Shown piece by piece: positions 17,855 to 26,075 of a stretch of 64,000 nt of DNA. Both the position numbers and the translations under genes were made by a program. The DNA comes from Flavivirga spongiicola (lineage in GTDB: Bacteria > Bacteroidota > Bacteroidia > Flavobacteriales > Flavobacteriaceae). The notes beneath the pieces were generated by a model, which saw only the letters and a list, made by a program, of their open reading frames with translations, had not been told where the DNA came from and did not search any database. Positions within the stretch are counted from its first letter, which is position 1. Each line of letters opens with the position of its first letter. Location: assembly GCF_030540825.1 (NCBI RefSeq), contig NZ_JAUOEO010000001.1:4229001-4293000 (forward strand), written 5' to 3'.

Positions 17855-18183
17855 CTCATATAAATTATTATCTCCAGCTTTTTTTTCCAGGTAACTTTTA
17901 CATTTTCCACTTTTTTATAAGCATGTTCATAACCTTCTTCGTTGTTATCGTTATAATAATTTCTCGAATCCGCTTTTGAAAGCACTTCTAAATGAATATC
18001 TAATAGATAATTATATTTATTTGGTAATTCAATCTCTATGTCTCTTATGGTTACACCAAAATCAACCGTTTGTGAAAACGCGAAATCCATTTGTAGAAAT
18101 AAAATGAGCCCCAAAAGGACATACTTATTAAAAAAAGTTTCTTTGAGTAATAACCTCCTATTATATTTTTTTGAATCTATCAT
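17836..18183 (-). CDS. Exported N-terminal part of the frameshifted envelope gene
   Basis: About 115 residues from the ATG at 18183 (an in-frame ATG at 18213 adds ten). It has a signal peptide (FFNKYVLLGLILFLQMDFAFSQ) followed by a short beta-rich stretch (TVDFGVTIRDIEIELPNKYN). The frame ends at 17836 soon after VENVKVTWKKK, with an unrelated tail (LEIIIYMRWLYPL). In the -1 frame the sequence runs on as AGDNNLYEVVIPP into the gene at 16673-17854. The exit lies at TGG AAA AAA AAG on the sense strand, so the 3' product here is a short exported peptide unless the ribosome shifts or the run has lost a base. Confidence 0.6.
   Translation of the reverse strand: MIDSKKYNRRLLLKETFFNKYVLLGLILFLQMDFAFSQTVDFGVTIRDIEIELPNKYNYLLDIHLEVLSKADSRNYYNDNNEEGYEHAYKKVENVKVTWKKKLEIIIYMRWLYPL
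17879..17886 (-). other. 8-A run with an A-AAA-AAG slippery heptamer
   Basis: On the sense (minus) strand the codons TGG AAA AAA AAG contain the -1 frameshift heptamer A AAA AAG in frame. Re-pairing one base back gives GCT GGA GAT as the next codons, which enters the downstream frame. A small hairpin (AAAACC-AAATA-GGTTTT) lies about 40 bases downstream. The alternatives are a sequencing or real 1-base loss in a homopolymer. Confidence 0.6.
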
Positions 18184-18213
18184 TGTGTAATTATTAAAAT
18201 AACTTTTGTACAT

Positions 18214-18593
18214 AAATTGGTAAATAAAACTATGTAATATTATGTATTAACAAAATCCCCAATAATGGGTATTTTTCCAATAAACATGTTATTGGTAATA
18301 ATTAAAAAAGAGGGAAATGTACGAAATTATTTCATAATACACACTACTTACCTACTCGTCGCTTTGGGTAAGTAGAGTATTGTTTTTAGATCTAAAAAAC
18401 ACTTCATGAATGTTGAAAAAACAGGAATAAGACGATCAGATACTAATAGCCTTATTATTTTTGAATGTCCCTTATTTTTTGTATCTTAAAGTGCTATGTT
18501 ATAAGTATTTAATTTACTTAAATGCTTAATGAATTTAGTCTATCATCAAGACTTTAGTTACTGATTGAACTTTATTTCTAAAACTTTGTAATC
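18214..18593. other. 380-bp spacer between divergent genes
   Basis: This holds the promoters of the slipin gene (plus) and the envelope cluster (minus). An inverted repeat TACTTACC...GGGTAAGTA with an 11-base loop lies at about 18348-18376. No gene is supported. A/T-rich throughout. Confidence 0.4.
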
Positions 18594-19355
18594 ATGAACC
18601 CAATACAAATATTAAGTATCATACTCGTCATTTTCCTTCTAGCTGGAATACGCATCGTGTATGAATATAAACGAGCTCCTAAATTCAGGTTTGGTAAATA
18701 TATTAAGACATTACGGCCTGGTTTTAGATGGATTATTCCAATTGTTGAAACCATTCAAATAGTTGACATTCGAGTCATTACCATTAATATTCTTTCTCAA
18801 GAAGTAATGACTGAAGATAATGTCCCCTGTAGTATCGATGGTGTTTTATTCTTTAAAATTAATGACCCTGAACGCGCCGTATTAGAAGTTGAAGAATATA
18901 AATTTGCTATTACCCAACTGGCGCAGGCTGCTTTGCGAGACGTTTGTGGTAAAGTGGAGTTGGACACTATTTTATCAAAACGTGAAGAAATGGGGAAAAA
19001 CATAAAAAACATTGTGGAAATAGAGACCAAAGAATGGGGTATTGATATTAATGATGTAAAAATTAAAGACATTCAATTGCCCGAGAACATGAGACGTATG
19101 ATGGCCAATCAGGCAGAAGCTGAGCGTTCCAGACGTGCACGTATTATATTGGCTTTGGCGGAAGAACAGGCCGCTGGAAAATTACTCGAAGCTGGGAAAT
19201 TGATAGATCAATCACCATCGGCCATTAAACTAAGACTTTATCAAACTTTGTCTAACATTGCTGCAGAAAAGAATTCGACTATTCTTTTCCCTTTCCCTGA
19301 GGAAGTATTACATAAAGCTAGTCAAGTATTACCAAAAAAGAAAAAGAAAAAATAA
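18594..19355 (+). CDS. Slipin (stomatin/SPFH-family membrane protein)
   Basis: A 253-residue protein. Residues 5-22 form one N-terminal membrane anchor (ILSIILVIFLLAGIRIVYEY), followed by the SPFH domain: GFRWIIPIVETIQIVDIR, QEVMTEDNVPCSIDGVLFFKI, QLAQAALRDVCGKVELDTIL, and WGIDINDVKIKDIQLPENMRRMM. The C-terminal helix (QAEAERSRRARIILALAEEQAAGK) is the oligomerising arm of slipins. Such proteins organise membrane domains and often work with NfeD-type proteins, but none is next to it. The protein ends in a Lys-rich tail (LPKKKKKK). A decayed second copy lies at 24101-24240. Confidence 0.93.
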   Translation: MNPIQILSIILVIFLLAGIRIVYEYKRAPKFRFGKYIKTLRPGFRWIIPIVETIQIVDIRVITINILSQEVMTEDNVPCSIDGVLFFKINDPERAVLEVEEYKFAITQLAQAALRDVCGKVELDTILSKREEMGKNIKNIVEIETKEWGIDINDVKIKDIQLPENMRRMMANQAEAERSRRARIILALAEEQAAGKLLEAGKLIDQSPSAIKLRLYQTLSNIAAEKNSTILFPFPEEVLHKASQVLPKKKKKK

Positions 19356-19392
19356 TACGAGCAAGGCAAGGATAATACAAAATTACTCAGTA

Positions 19393-20493
19393 TTAATTCA
19401 AATACTTGTTGAAAAAATTAACAATAACCTGATAAGCGTCTCGAGATTCGGTAAGCTCAGAGTTGGCTAAAAATACATGCCCTAAACCCTCCCAAACATG
19501 AAGCTCTGCTTCTACCCCAAGCTTTATCAATTGAGAGTGCGTATATACTACAGAACTAAGATGAAAATCCCTAGTCGAAGCAATTAATAACGACGGTGGA
19601 AAATTAGATAATATTTCTTTAGATTTTAAAGGTACTAAGAGAGGGTTTTCAAAATCAGGATTCTTGCCATAATAAGGCTCAAAAACGGTAAAGGGTGCTA
19701 TTCCGTCATGTCCAAGTGTCGCAGAAACCATATACATAGAATCAGTTTTTGGACGTGGTTCTGCCGCAGCCATACATATAATACCTACTGCTCCTGGAAG
19801 TGGTAAGTTTTCTTTTTGAAACCACGCAAGAGATTGTGTTGTTAATGCACCTCCTGCGGCATATCCATATATCCCTATATTTTCTGGCTTGTAGTCTTTT
19901 AATAATCCTTTATAGACAGCGGTAACATCTTCACTTGCAGCAGGAAATTGATGCTTTGGCCCCATTCTATAATCAATACTAATAACTTTAATACCTCCAA
20001 CCGATGCGATAGGAATAGACTCCATACGACTATCAGTACGTGAACCATATAAAAATGCTCCAGAATGCAAACTGATTAAAACACGATCACGATTCGCTTC
20101 TTTTATACCTTCAGAAGGCGTAAATACTTCAGTGTACACGCCATTTATCGTATCAATTTCTATATTAACATCATATCGAGCCAATGTATTACGATATAAT
20201 GAAGTTGTATAAAAATACTGCCGATTACATTCTTCATGAACTCTAATCTGTTCTTCATTTGGATTTGAAGGGTACGGACAAACAAGTGACTGTTCTTTAA
20301 ACAGCTTTTTATATTCTTCTCGTTTCTTTTTGATAATAGTTTTGCTTTCATCACTAAGAAAAGACGATTCTGGTAATGTATATGCTGGCACATGAATGGT
20401 TCCATCTTCTTTGATATAATATTTTTGAGATGTACTTGAACATGCACCAAGTATCATAAATAAAATTGGCAGGATATATATTTTATGATTCAT
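19393..20493 (-). CDS. HSL/acetyl-esterase-like alpha/beta hydrolase lipoprotein with missing nucleophile
   Basis: A 366-residue lipoprotein (lipobox FMILGACSS, Cys18). The hormone-sensitive-lipase-like fold is visible: the oxyanion loop LISLHSGAFLYGS (His143, HGG-type), IDYRMGPKHQFPAASEDV, the acid region LLIASTRDFHLSSVVYTH, and the His region VWEGLGHVFL. The nucleophile elbow, usually G-x-S-A-G-G, reads G210-Y211-A212-A213-G214-G215, so the catalytic Ser is Ala (codon GCC at 19858-19860 read in reverse). It is therefore either a pseudo-enzyme or a non-hydrolytic binding protein, unless this base is an error. Outer-membrane or periplasmic location. It is convergent with the slipin gene, so not co-transcribed with it. 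Confidence 0.85.
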   Translation of the reverse strand: MNHKIYILPILFMILGACSSTSQKYYIKEDGTIHVPAYTLPESSFLSDESKTIIKKKREEYKKLFKEQSLVCPYPSNPNEEQIRVHEECNRQYFYTTSLYRNTLARYDVNIEIDTINGVYTEVFTPSEGIKEANRDRVLISLHSGAFLYGSRTDSRMESIPIASVGGIKVISIDYRMGPKHQFPAASEDVTAVYKGLLKDYKPENIGIYGYAAGGALTTQSLAWFQKENLPLPGAVGIICMAAAEPRPKTDSMYMVSATLGHDGIAPFTVFEPYYGKNPDFENPLLVPLKSKEILSNFPPSLLIASTRDFHLSSVVYTHSQLIKLGVEAELHVWEGLGHVFLANSELTESRDAYQVIVNFFNKYLN

Positions 20494-20548
20494 TTTTTAT
20501 GGATTTATAACGTTCGAAAAATTAATATAACATAGTGTGTTTCATTAA

Positions 20549-21835
20549 TCATAGATAAGGTTCATAACTTATTTTAACGGGGTGTTTTAAACATTTATAG
20601 AAGTATTCTATGGTTTTAGCTGGATCATTTTTATCAGCTTTAAAAACGATGTAAGCATTTTTCTCTTTATATTTACTTCCTTTTGGCACGAATGTATTCT
20701 TGCTATTAATGAGTCGCCTATTCCAATACCTTCCAGAATTAGTACTTGATGTAATTTTTGTGTGACTTCTTTCTATAGGTGAATCACCTCCATAAAGATT
20801 TGTATTATCATAATGTAGTCGTATGGAACCAAAAGCATAAGACTTAGATTTGTTATAAAAAAATAACCATGATGCATCATCTGTTATTGGATTCCCATCT
20901 AAATAAGCCATCTCACTTTCATCATAAAGTAACAAGTCAATAATTTCCCCGTTGGATTTAGGAAAAACAACATTAGTAAACAAACTGTCCATCGTCATTT
21001 CATCATTTCTTAACAGGTTTAGAGAGTCATCATCAGTAAAAATCATTTCACTGCTAAAAACAAAATATGGAAGCCCTGCATAAAATTTGTATTCTCCTTG
21101 TAGCCAAATTTTCTCGTACCCTTCAATATGACCTCTTCTAAACAAACTAAAGTAATAGGGCCCTTTTGTAGAGGTGAAACACGAATCTGGAGAAGTAAGG
21201 TGAGCCATTGTTCTATAGTTTAAATTTTCTTTACCAAAGTTTGGCCCCCAATGCATTTTTAGATTGGGATCTTTTCGCTCTAATATTATGTTACCAAATT
21301 CTTTTAAAGAAATACTCCCTAAGTGACCGGAGCTTAATTTTTCTTCTTTATAACCAATAAACTCTTTAAAAGAGGCTGAAAAATATTTGTTTTCAATCAT
21401 TACATCCAATTTCTCTCCTAAAACATTTAAGTCCGTATGCGTTTCAATATTTTTATCTGACTCTACTTTAATTATATATTCTTTTGTTTCATTTTCTTTA
21501 ATAGTAATTGGAAATACTATTTGAATTTCTTTTTTTTTCTCTATAACTTGTACGCCTATTTGTTTTCCTTCATCAATAGAATAAGCATATATTTTATCGC
21601 CTTCTTGATAAGTTTCTACACGAGGCAAAATAATTTCTATATACTCCAAAGGTCTATTAAGCCCTACCTGTTCTTCAACTTTTATTTTCAAAAGAACAGT
21701 GCTATTATTATAACAACATGATGTTAGAGAGACAGCTACTATTGATAGAATAAAAAGGCGTTTCTTTTTTATAGCTATCAGACTTCCTGTAAGATTAAAA
21801 GAAAATCTACTATTTATTGTACATCTAAATTTCAT
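20549..21835 (-). CDS. Exported lipoprotein-like protein, 428 aa, unknown
   Basis: A 428-residue protein. The first 22 residues (MKFRCTINSRFSFNLTGSLI) precede a signal-like segment (KKKRLFILSIVAVSLTSCC) with a lipobox at the two adjacent Cys, so the real start may be a little downstream. The mature part is rich in beta-strand patterns and aromatic residues, with clusters such as KMHWGPNFG, YRTMAHLTSPDSCF, PYYFSLFRRGH, and ASWLFFYNKSKSYAFGSIRLHY. This looks like a beta-sandwich or carbohydrate-binding-type structure, but no family was recognised. It lies on the same strand as the hydrolase 55 bases downstream, so co-transcription is possible. Confidence 0.65.
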   Translation of the reverse strand: MKFRCTINSRFSFNLTGSLIAIKKKRLFILSIVAVSLTSCCYNNSTVLLKIKVEEQVGLNRPLEYIEIILPRVETYQEGDKIYAYSIDEGKQIGVQVIEKKKEIQIVFPITIKENETKEYIIKVESDKNIETHTDLNVLGEKLDVMIENKYFSASFKEFIGYKEEKLSSGHLGSISLKEFGNIILERKDPNLKMHWGPNFGKENLNYRTMAHLTSPDSCFTSTKGPYYFSLFRRGHIEGYEKIWLQGEYKFYAGLPYFVFSSEMIFTDDDSLNLLRNDEMTMDSLFTNVVFPKSNGEIIDLLLYDESEMAYLDGNPITDDASWLFFYNKSKSYAFGSIRLHYDNTNLYGGDSPIERSHTKITSSTNSGRYWNRRLINSKNTFVPKGSKYKEKNAYIVFKADKNDPAKTIEYFYKCLKHPVKISYEPYL

Positions 21836-22121
21836 GAGTTATTGCTTAATTACTAATTCTTTAATCTGTTAAATAAATCTTCTTATGATAATATCTGTAA
21901 GATTGTATTCAGTTATACTGTTGATTCTTTTATTAAAAATAGTTCAAATGCTATTATTATTTTTAATTAGTAGATCATTAGGTATTTTATGCCATTGGAA
22001 AGTGATTCTTTGTCTATTTAGTGATTCATCATCACTAAACTTGTATTTAACATCGTCAAAAACAGTTTTGTCTATATTTACAATATAATGGTTTTAATAA
22101 TTATATTTTAGAAGATTAAAT

Positions 22122-23192
22122 ATGTCTCATTTAAAAACCAAATATCATTTTTTTAACAAACCATTTTTTAGACATTTGGTGTTTTGGCTGGGTGTTCTTT
22201 TATACTTTATCTTCTATATAAGTATTGCAAATTATAGTGGTTATAGGCAATTATTTGAATTCTCTATTGCTGTCGTTAGCTTGCAAATAATAACAGCCTA
22301 TACAATTATTTACTTCTTAATTCCTCACTTTTTAAATAGAAAAAAAACAATACTATTTATCTTTTGGGCATCTGTACTTTTAATAGTTATATATGCCTTG
22401 TATATTCTGTTTAAGACATCTTATTATGATCCAAAATATTTGGAATATTACAGTCCTATACAAAAAGAACAGGCTTCGCAATCTCATTGGCAGCGTCTCA
22501 CAGATTTTTCAGCTTTTTTTAGTAAATCTATTAAGTTTTTAACGCCTGCAGCCATACTATTAATGTTTCGCTTTTATAAGAACCAACAGACATACTTAAA
22601 ACTTAACGAACAGAAAAAAATTGCTGAATTAACAGCGTTACGACATCAATTAAACCCTCATTTCTTATTCAATACCTTAAATAATTTATATGCACTTGCT
22701 TTAAAAAAATCTAATCAAACTCCCGAAGTTATTGAGAAATTATCTGATATTCTAGACTATATGTTATACCGTTGTGAGGATACTTTTGTTCCACTTAATA
22801 AAGAAATTGAGTTGATTCAAAATTATTTGTCTCTAGAAAAGCTACGCTATGGAAAGCGCGTTAATATTACATTTTCTGAACACATTAATAAAGATGTAAA
22901 AATTGCGCCATTATTATTGTTGGTCTTTATTGAAAATGCTTTTAAACATGGTGTTATTCAAGAATTAAAAGAAGCTTTTATTTCAATAAAAATCAGCTTA
23001 AACAAAGACGATATTATTTTTACTATTCTAAACTCAAAACCAAAGTTGCAAGCTGACTCTAATAGAATAAAAGGAATAGGTTTAAGTAATGTAAAAAAGC
23101 AGTTGGAACTATTATATGGAAATGGATATTCTTTGTATATTAAAGATGAAAAGGAAACATATAATGTAACTTTAAAACTTAAGATTAAATAA
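22122..23192 (+). CDS. LytS-type sensor histidine kinase
   Basis: A 356-residue protein. The first 155 residues hold four hydrophobic helices. Then come the His_kinase motifs: the phosphoacceptor region LRHQLNPHFLFNTLNNLYAL (His180 in NPHF), the N-box FIENAFKHG, and the G-box KGIGLSNVKKQLELLYG. This is the family that phosphorylates LytTR response regulators. The stop overlaps the start of the response regulator by one base (ATG at 23192), so translation is coupled. The signal is unknown; in Bacteroidetes these pairs commonly regulate envelope or polysaccharide functions. Confidence 0.93.
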   Translation: MSHLKTKYHFFNKPFFRHLVFWLGVLLYFIFYISIANYSGYRQLFEFSIAVVSLQIITAYTIIYFLIPHFLNRKKTILFIFWASVLLIVIYALYILFKTSYYDPKYLEYYSPIQKEQASQSHWQRLTDFSAFFSKSIKFLTPAAILLMFRFYKNQQTYLKLNEQKKIAELTALRHQLNPHFLFNTLNNLYALALKKSNQTPEVIEKLSDILDYMLYRCEDTFVPLNKEIELIQNYLSLEKLRYGKRVNITFSEHINKDVKIAPLLLLVFIENAFKHGVIQELKEAFISIKISLNKDDIIFTILNSKPKLQADSNRIKGIGLSNVKKQLELLYGNGYSLYIKDEKETYNVTLKLKIK

Positions 23193-23884
23193 TGTATAAG
23201 TGCGTAATTATAGATGATGAGGAGTTAGCTAGAGAGCTTATACAAACACATGTATCCCAATTAGATGATTTTGAGTTAGTGGCTTCTTGTGCTAGTGCTA
23301 TTGAAGCTAGCAAGGTTTTACAACAAGAAACAGTTGATTTATTATTTTTAGATATTGAAATGCCTGTTTTAAAAGGTACGGATTTCTTTAAAAATATAGT
23401 TAATAAGCCTAAAGTTATATTTGTGACAGCATATCGAGACTATGCTCTAGATGGTTTTGAATTAAATGCTGTTGATTATTTATTAAAACCTATCACTTTT
23501 GCTCGTTTTTTCAATGCTATTGAAAAATTTAAAGCACAGCAACAAATCCCTATTGATGGAGAAGCTCCTATTCCTATTCAATTAAAATCGGACTATATTT
23601 TTGTTACCAAAAACCGAAAAAAAATTAAAATTATATTTGACAACATTTTATATATAGAAAGTATAAAGGACTATATAAGAATTCATTTAATCAATGAATC
23701 CATTACCATAAAATTTAGCATTTCTGCTTTCCAAAAAGAATTAGATACTCGTTTTATACGCATTCACCGTTCATACATTGTAAATCACGATAAAATTACC
23801 GCTTATACAAAGCATGATATCGAAATAGAAAAAATAGAGCTTCCTGTAGGTGAAAATTATAAGAAGAATATAATTAATCTATAG
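23192..23884 (+). CDS. LytTR-family response regulator
   Basis: A 230-residue protein with a receiver domain (residues 1-120) and a LytTR DNA-binding domain (residues 140-230). The phosphorylated Asp is Asp54 in LLFLDIEMP; VTAYRDYALDGFELNAVDYLLKP keeps the signalling Thr and the Lys. The C-terminal domain shows the LytTR core FVTKNRKKIKI, DNILYIESIKDYIRIHL and FIRIHRSYIVN. It starts at the final base of the kinase gene and forms a two-component pair with it. Target genes are not evident. Confidence 0.94.
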   Translation: MYKCVIIDDEELARELIQTHVSQLDDFELVASCASAIEASKVLQQETVDLLFLDIEMPVLKGTDFFKNIVNKPKVIFVTAYRDYALDGFELNAVDYLLKPITFARFFNAIEKFKAQQQIPIDGEAPIPIQLKSDYIFVTKNRKKIKIIFDNILYIESIKDYIRIHLINESITIKFSISAFQKELDTRFIRIHRSYIVNHDKITAYTKHDIEIEKIELPVGENYKKNIINL

Positions 23885-23984
23885 TTTTGTTTTTAACTTA
23901 TAAGAAAGATTGCAGGTTTCAATTTTATGATGTTAAACCAGTAATTTTTAAAAATTTGTTTGAAAATAGCTCACACATATCCTC

Positions 23985-24110
23985 CTATAATAATGGCTGT
24001 CTTTGTTTAATCCATTTTTTTGCATGATCTCCATGCATATGTGCTTCCAATCCAGGTAATTCCCAATCAGTATTTTTTTCCCAATGCAAGATAAACGGAA
24101 TATCTTTTTC
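23985..24110 (-). pseudogene. Coding remnant adjoining the slipin remnant
   Basis: A clean open frame without internal stops runs on the minus strand from about 24110 to a TAG: it reads EKDIPFILHWEKNTDWELPG then LEAHMHGDHAKKWIKQR and ends QPLL. It has no start codon in this frame and joins directly to the slipin-like block, which is on the other strand. It looks like the last 40 residues of a lost gene, whose family I do not recognise. A longer 98-residue frame over the same bases is out of frame with it and probably spurious. Confidence 0.45.
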
Positions 24111-24240
24111 CTTTTAGCAAGAATACGCATCGTATATGAATATAAACGGGCTCCAAAATTATAGTAGCAGAGAAGAATTCTACCATTCTTTTTCCTTTCC
24201 CTGAGGAAAGTATTATACGAAAAGAAAAAAACGGTCTTAC
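24101..24240 (+). pseudogene. Decayed slipin copy with internal deletion
   Basis: The first block (about 24101-24160) matches the slipin gene at about 18632-18690: AATACGCATCGT-TATGAATATAAACG-GCTCC is shared apart from single changes. The next block (from about 24163) matches the slipin 3' end near 19258-19320: GCAGA-AAGAATTC, TTTCCTTTCCCTGAGGAA and AGTATTA are shared. About 570 bases between the two are missing, and the join puts a stop (TAG) in frame. It is thus a copy of the functional gene with the centre lost, and is not coding. Confidence 0.85.
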
Positions 24241-24776
24241 TCAATCAACTCTAAACTACCAGAATAACGAATAGTGAGTCGAGAATTTCCGTTTAATGTC
24301 ATGTGCGCCTTTAAATTTGGGTATAGTTTTATAAATACCTGAAAGTTTTCGGAATTGCTTTTTGCTTGAAATGAGATATTATAGCTATTATCCTTGTTGT
24401 GAACAACTTCATAATCTTCAAAAACACCATTAAATTGTATGGCACTATCACCCCCATTATAAGCAACTTGCATCTGTCTTTCACCAAAATATGGCAAAAA
24501 AGATGAAATACTGTCTTTAGATATGGTTAAGAAATTATCATTACCAATCAAAGAAATGGCATTCGCTGAACTACCAGGTTGCATTAATCCAGAGTTAAGA
24601 ACTTGTTGCATTGCGTTTGTTACTTGCGGATAAGCCCAATCTGAATCAATACGAAACATTTGTTTTTTCACAATAGTATTTAATGCATCAATCTCTACTT
24701 GAGTTGCGGCAGATTTTGACTTACATGAGAAAATCACCATGATACCAATGCCAATAAAAAAATAAAGCGGTTTCAT
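24237..24776 (-). CDS. DUF4251 lipoprotein
   Basis: A 179-residue protein with a lipoprotein signal (FFIGIGIMVIFSCKSK; lipobox Cys18). The rest follows DUF4251: FRIDSDWAYPQVTNAMQQVLNSGL, NDNFLTISKDSISSFLPYFGERQ, AIQFNGVFEDYEVVHNKDN, and the late RLTIRYSGSLE. The family is frequent in Bacteroidetes and its function is unknown; exported, probably membrane-anchored. It ends only a few bases from the slipin remnant on the opposite strand, which suggests the remnant inserted or duplicated up to this gene's stop. Confidence 0.85.
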   Translation of the reverse strand: MKPLYFFIGIGIMVIFSCKSKSAATQVEIDALNTIVKKQMFRIDSDWAYPQVTNAMQQVLNSGLMQPGSSANAISLIGNDNFLTISKDSISSFLPYFGERQMQVAYNGGDSAIQFNGVFEDYEVVHNKDNSYNISFQAKSNSENFQVFIKLYPNLKAHMTLNGNSRLTIRYSGSLELIE

Positions 24777-24844
24777 TTAGACTAGATATTAAACAGTTCC
24801 TAATTTACGAAATATTATTAAGTAATGAAACTTCAAAACGATTC

Positions 24845-24878
24845 TAAAAAAAAGAACCACCCAAATTAAGGGTGGCTC
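24845..24878 (-). terminator. Rho-independent terminator after the dioxygenase-like gene
   Basis: AACCACCC (24855-24862) and GGGTGGCT (24870-24877) form a GC-rich stem with a 7-base loop; the run of eight A at 24846-24853 becomes a T-run on the minus strand. Confidence 0.8.
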
Positions 24879-24962
24879 CGAGTGTAAGTTTTATACTCTT
24901 TGAATATCATTTGTCAATATCTTTACGATTTTTTTCGTAAGAATTTAATAACATAACATTCC

Positions 24963-25601
24963 TTATTTAGAGTAAAAGTATGAATCAATTTCTTTTCCTA
25001 AAACGATATCTCTTGTAGCGACATACATGCCCTCTTTTTTATCCAATTTAAGAATTCTATCACTACCGTCCGTTTGTTTTATTTTTGAACGACAAGACTC
25101 CGTTAATAACGGATCGTCATCAAACAGATAAGTTTCTATCTTATATTCAGGTTTTCCTGGTTCTTTAACTATCGGAAGAATCTGTTTAAATTCGTTACCA
25201 TAAATATATTTACCTGGAATAAAGGTATAGAATGTATAATGCCCATCAGCATCCGTTCTTATCCAACCTCTATGACGAACATAACGCTTTTTGTTAGCTC
25301 TTTTTAATTCGAAATTTCCGTTCTCATCTGCCTGATGAATAAAAAGAAGAACATTCTTTGCGGGTGTTACACCGTCACTTTCATAAATAGTTCCTGTAAT
25401 CTTCAGTTTATTTTTTTTTGATGCAAAATCAGGTATGGTATCCGTGTTATTTAAACGCTTTTCCGAATAATCATAAATCGGACTACGTTTTTTATAGTTT
25501 TCTGGTTTTTCGTCTAAAACACTCGCAGATTCTTGCGCAGTGATAGTATCGCAAGGGTATATAAAACATACCAAGCAAAAAAGGGCTATTAGATTTTTCA
25601 T
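24963..25601 (-). CDS. Intradiol ring-cleavage dioxygenase-like exported protein, His ligands replaced
   Basis: A 212-residue protein with a signal peptide (LIALFCLVCFIYPCDTITAQ). The intradiol dioxygenase core is visible: LKITGTIYESDGVTPAKNVLLFIHQAD, the two Tyr ligand regions (Tyr107 in KKRYVRHRGW and Tyr132 in IPGKYIYG), and the tail ETYLFDDDPLL. The family's P-A-H-I-H-x-x-V box, which holds the two His iron ligands, reads K139-Q140-I141-L142-P143 instead of a His-x-His pair. Fe(III) binding and ring cleavage are thus unlikely. It is exported, unlike the cytoplasmic catechol enzymes. It stands alone, with its own terminator. Confidence 0.75.
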   Translation of the reverse strand: MKNLIALFCLVCFIYPCDTITAQESASVLDEKPENYKKRSPIYDYSEKRLNNTDTIPDFASKKNKLKITGTIYESDGVTPAKNVLLFIHQADENGNFELKRANKKRYVRHRGWIRTDADGHYTFYTFIPGKYIYGNEFKQILPIVKEPGKPEYKIETYLFDDDPLLTESCRSKIKQTDGSDRILKLDKKEGMYVATRDIVLGKEIDSYFYSK

Positions 25602-26075
25602 AGGACTAAAACTTAATAATTTGTTTAAAATTAAGTTATTATCTCCATAAAAAATTAAAAATCATGTGAACTCTTAAATTACACGATGAAATGATTTTGT
25701 TGGTAAAATTCATCGACAAAATGACCAGTTTTTATTCAAATCTAAATTTTTATTTGAAAGTAAAAAACTACAATTATTATAAAAATTGAAACAATTATAT
25801 GTATTCTTCAATATTTGTGGGTACTCCCTAGTTACTGGCAGTAGTTAAGCACAAGTTTTTGACCTTTCTGGTCAATATGTATAACTATGTGAACATAGTA
25901 GGACATCGAAAGAGTTAACTCCAAATGTCACGCAAGGGGTCATAACTTGCCATTAAAACCTCCTTTTAAAACTCTAACAATATATTAACATGCTTTTCTC
26001 TTATTTTTATCTAAATTCGGCAATCCATTTTTTATTAAACAATACCATTTTATTTGCATTGCCGAAGTTTTTAAC
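25602..26075. other. 474-bp spacer with a dispersed-repeat hairpin
   Basis: No gene seen. It holds a small hairpin TTGACC-TTTCT-GGTCAA at 25859-25875, shared in form with the dispersed repeats near 57.3 and 57.8 kb, and a second inverted repeat ACTATGT-ga-ACATAGT at about 25884-25899. The rest is A/T-rich promoter-type sequence before the peptidase gene. Confidence 0.4.

Noticed and set aside
21885..22088. A 67-codon plus-strand frame upstream of the histidine kinase
   Set aside because: It is only Leu/Ile/Ser-rich A/T sequence with no start context and no similarity pattern.
23948..24244. A 98-codon minus-strand frame across the slipin remnant
   Set aside because: It is out of frame with both the slipin block and the 40-codon remnant; it is a chance frame.
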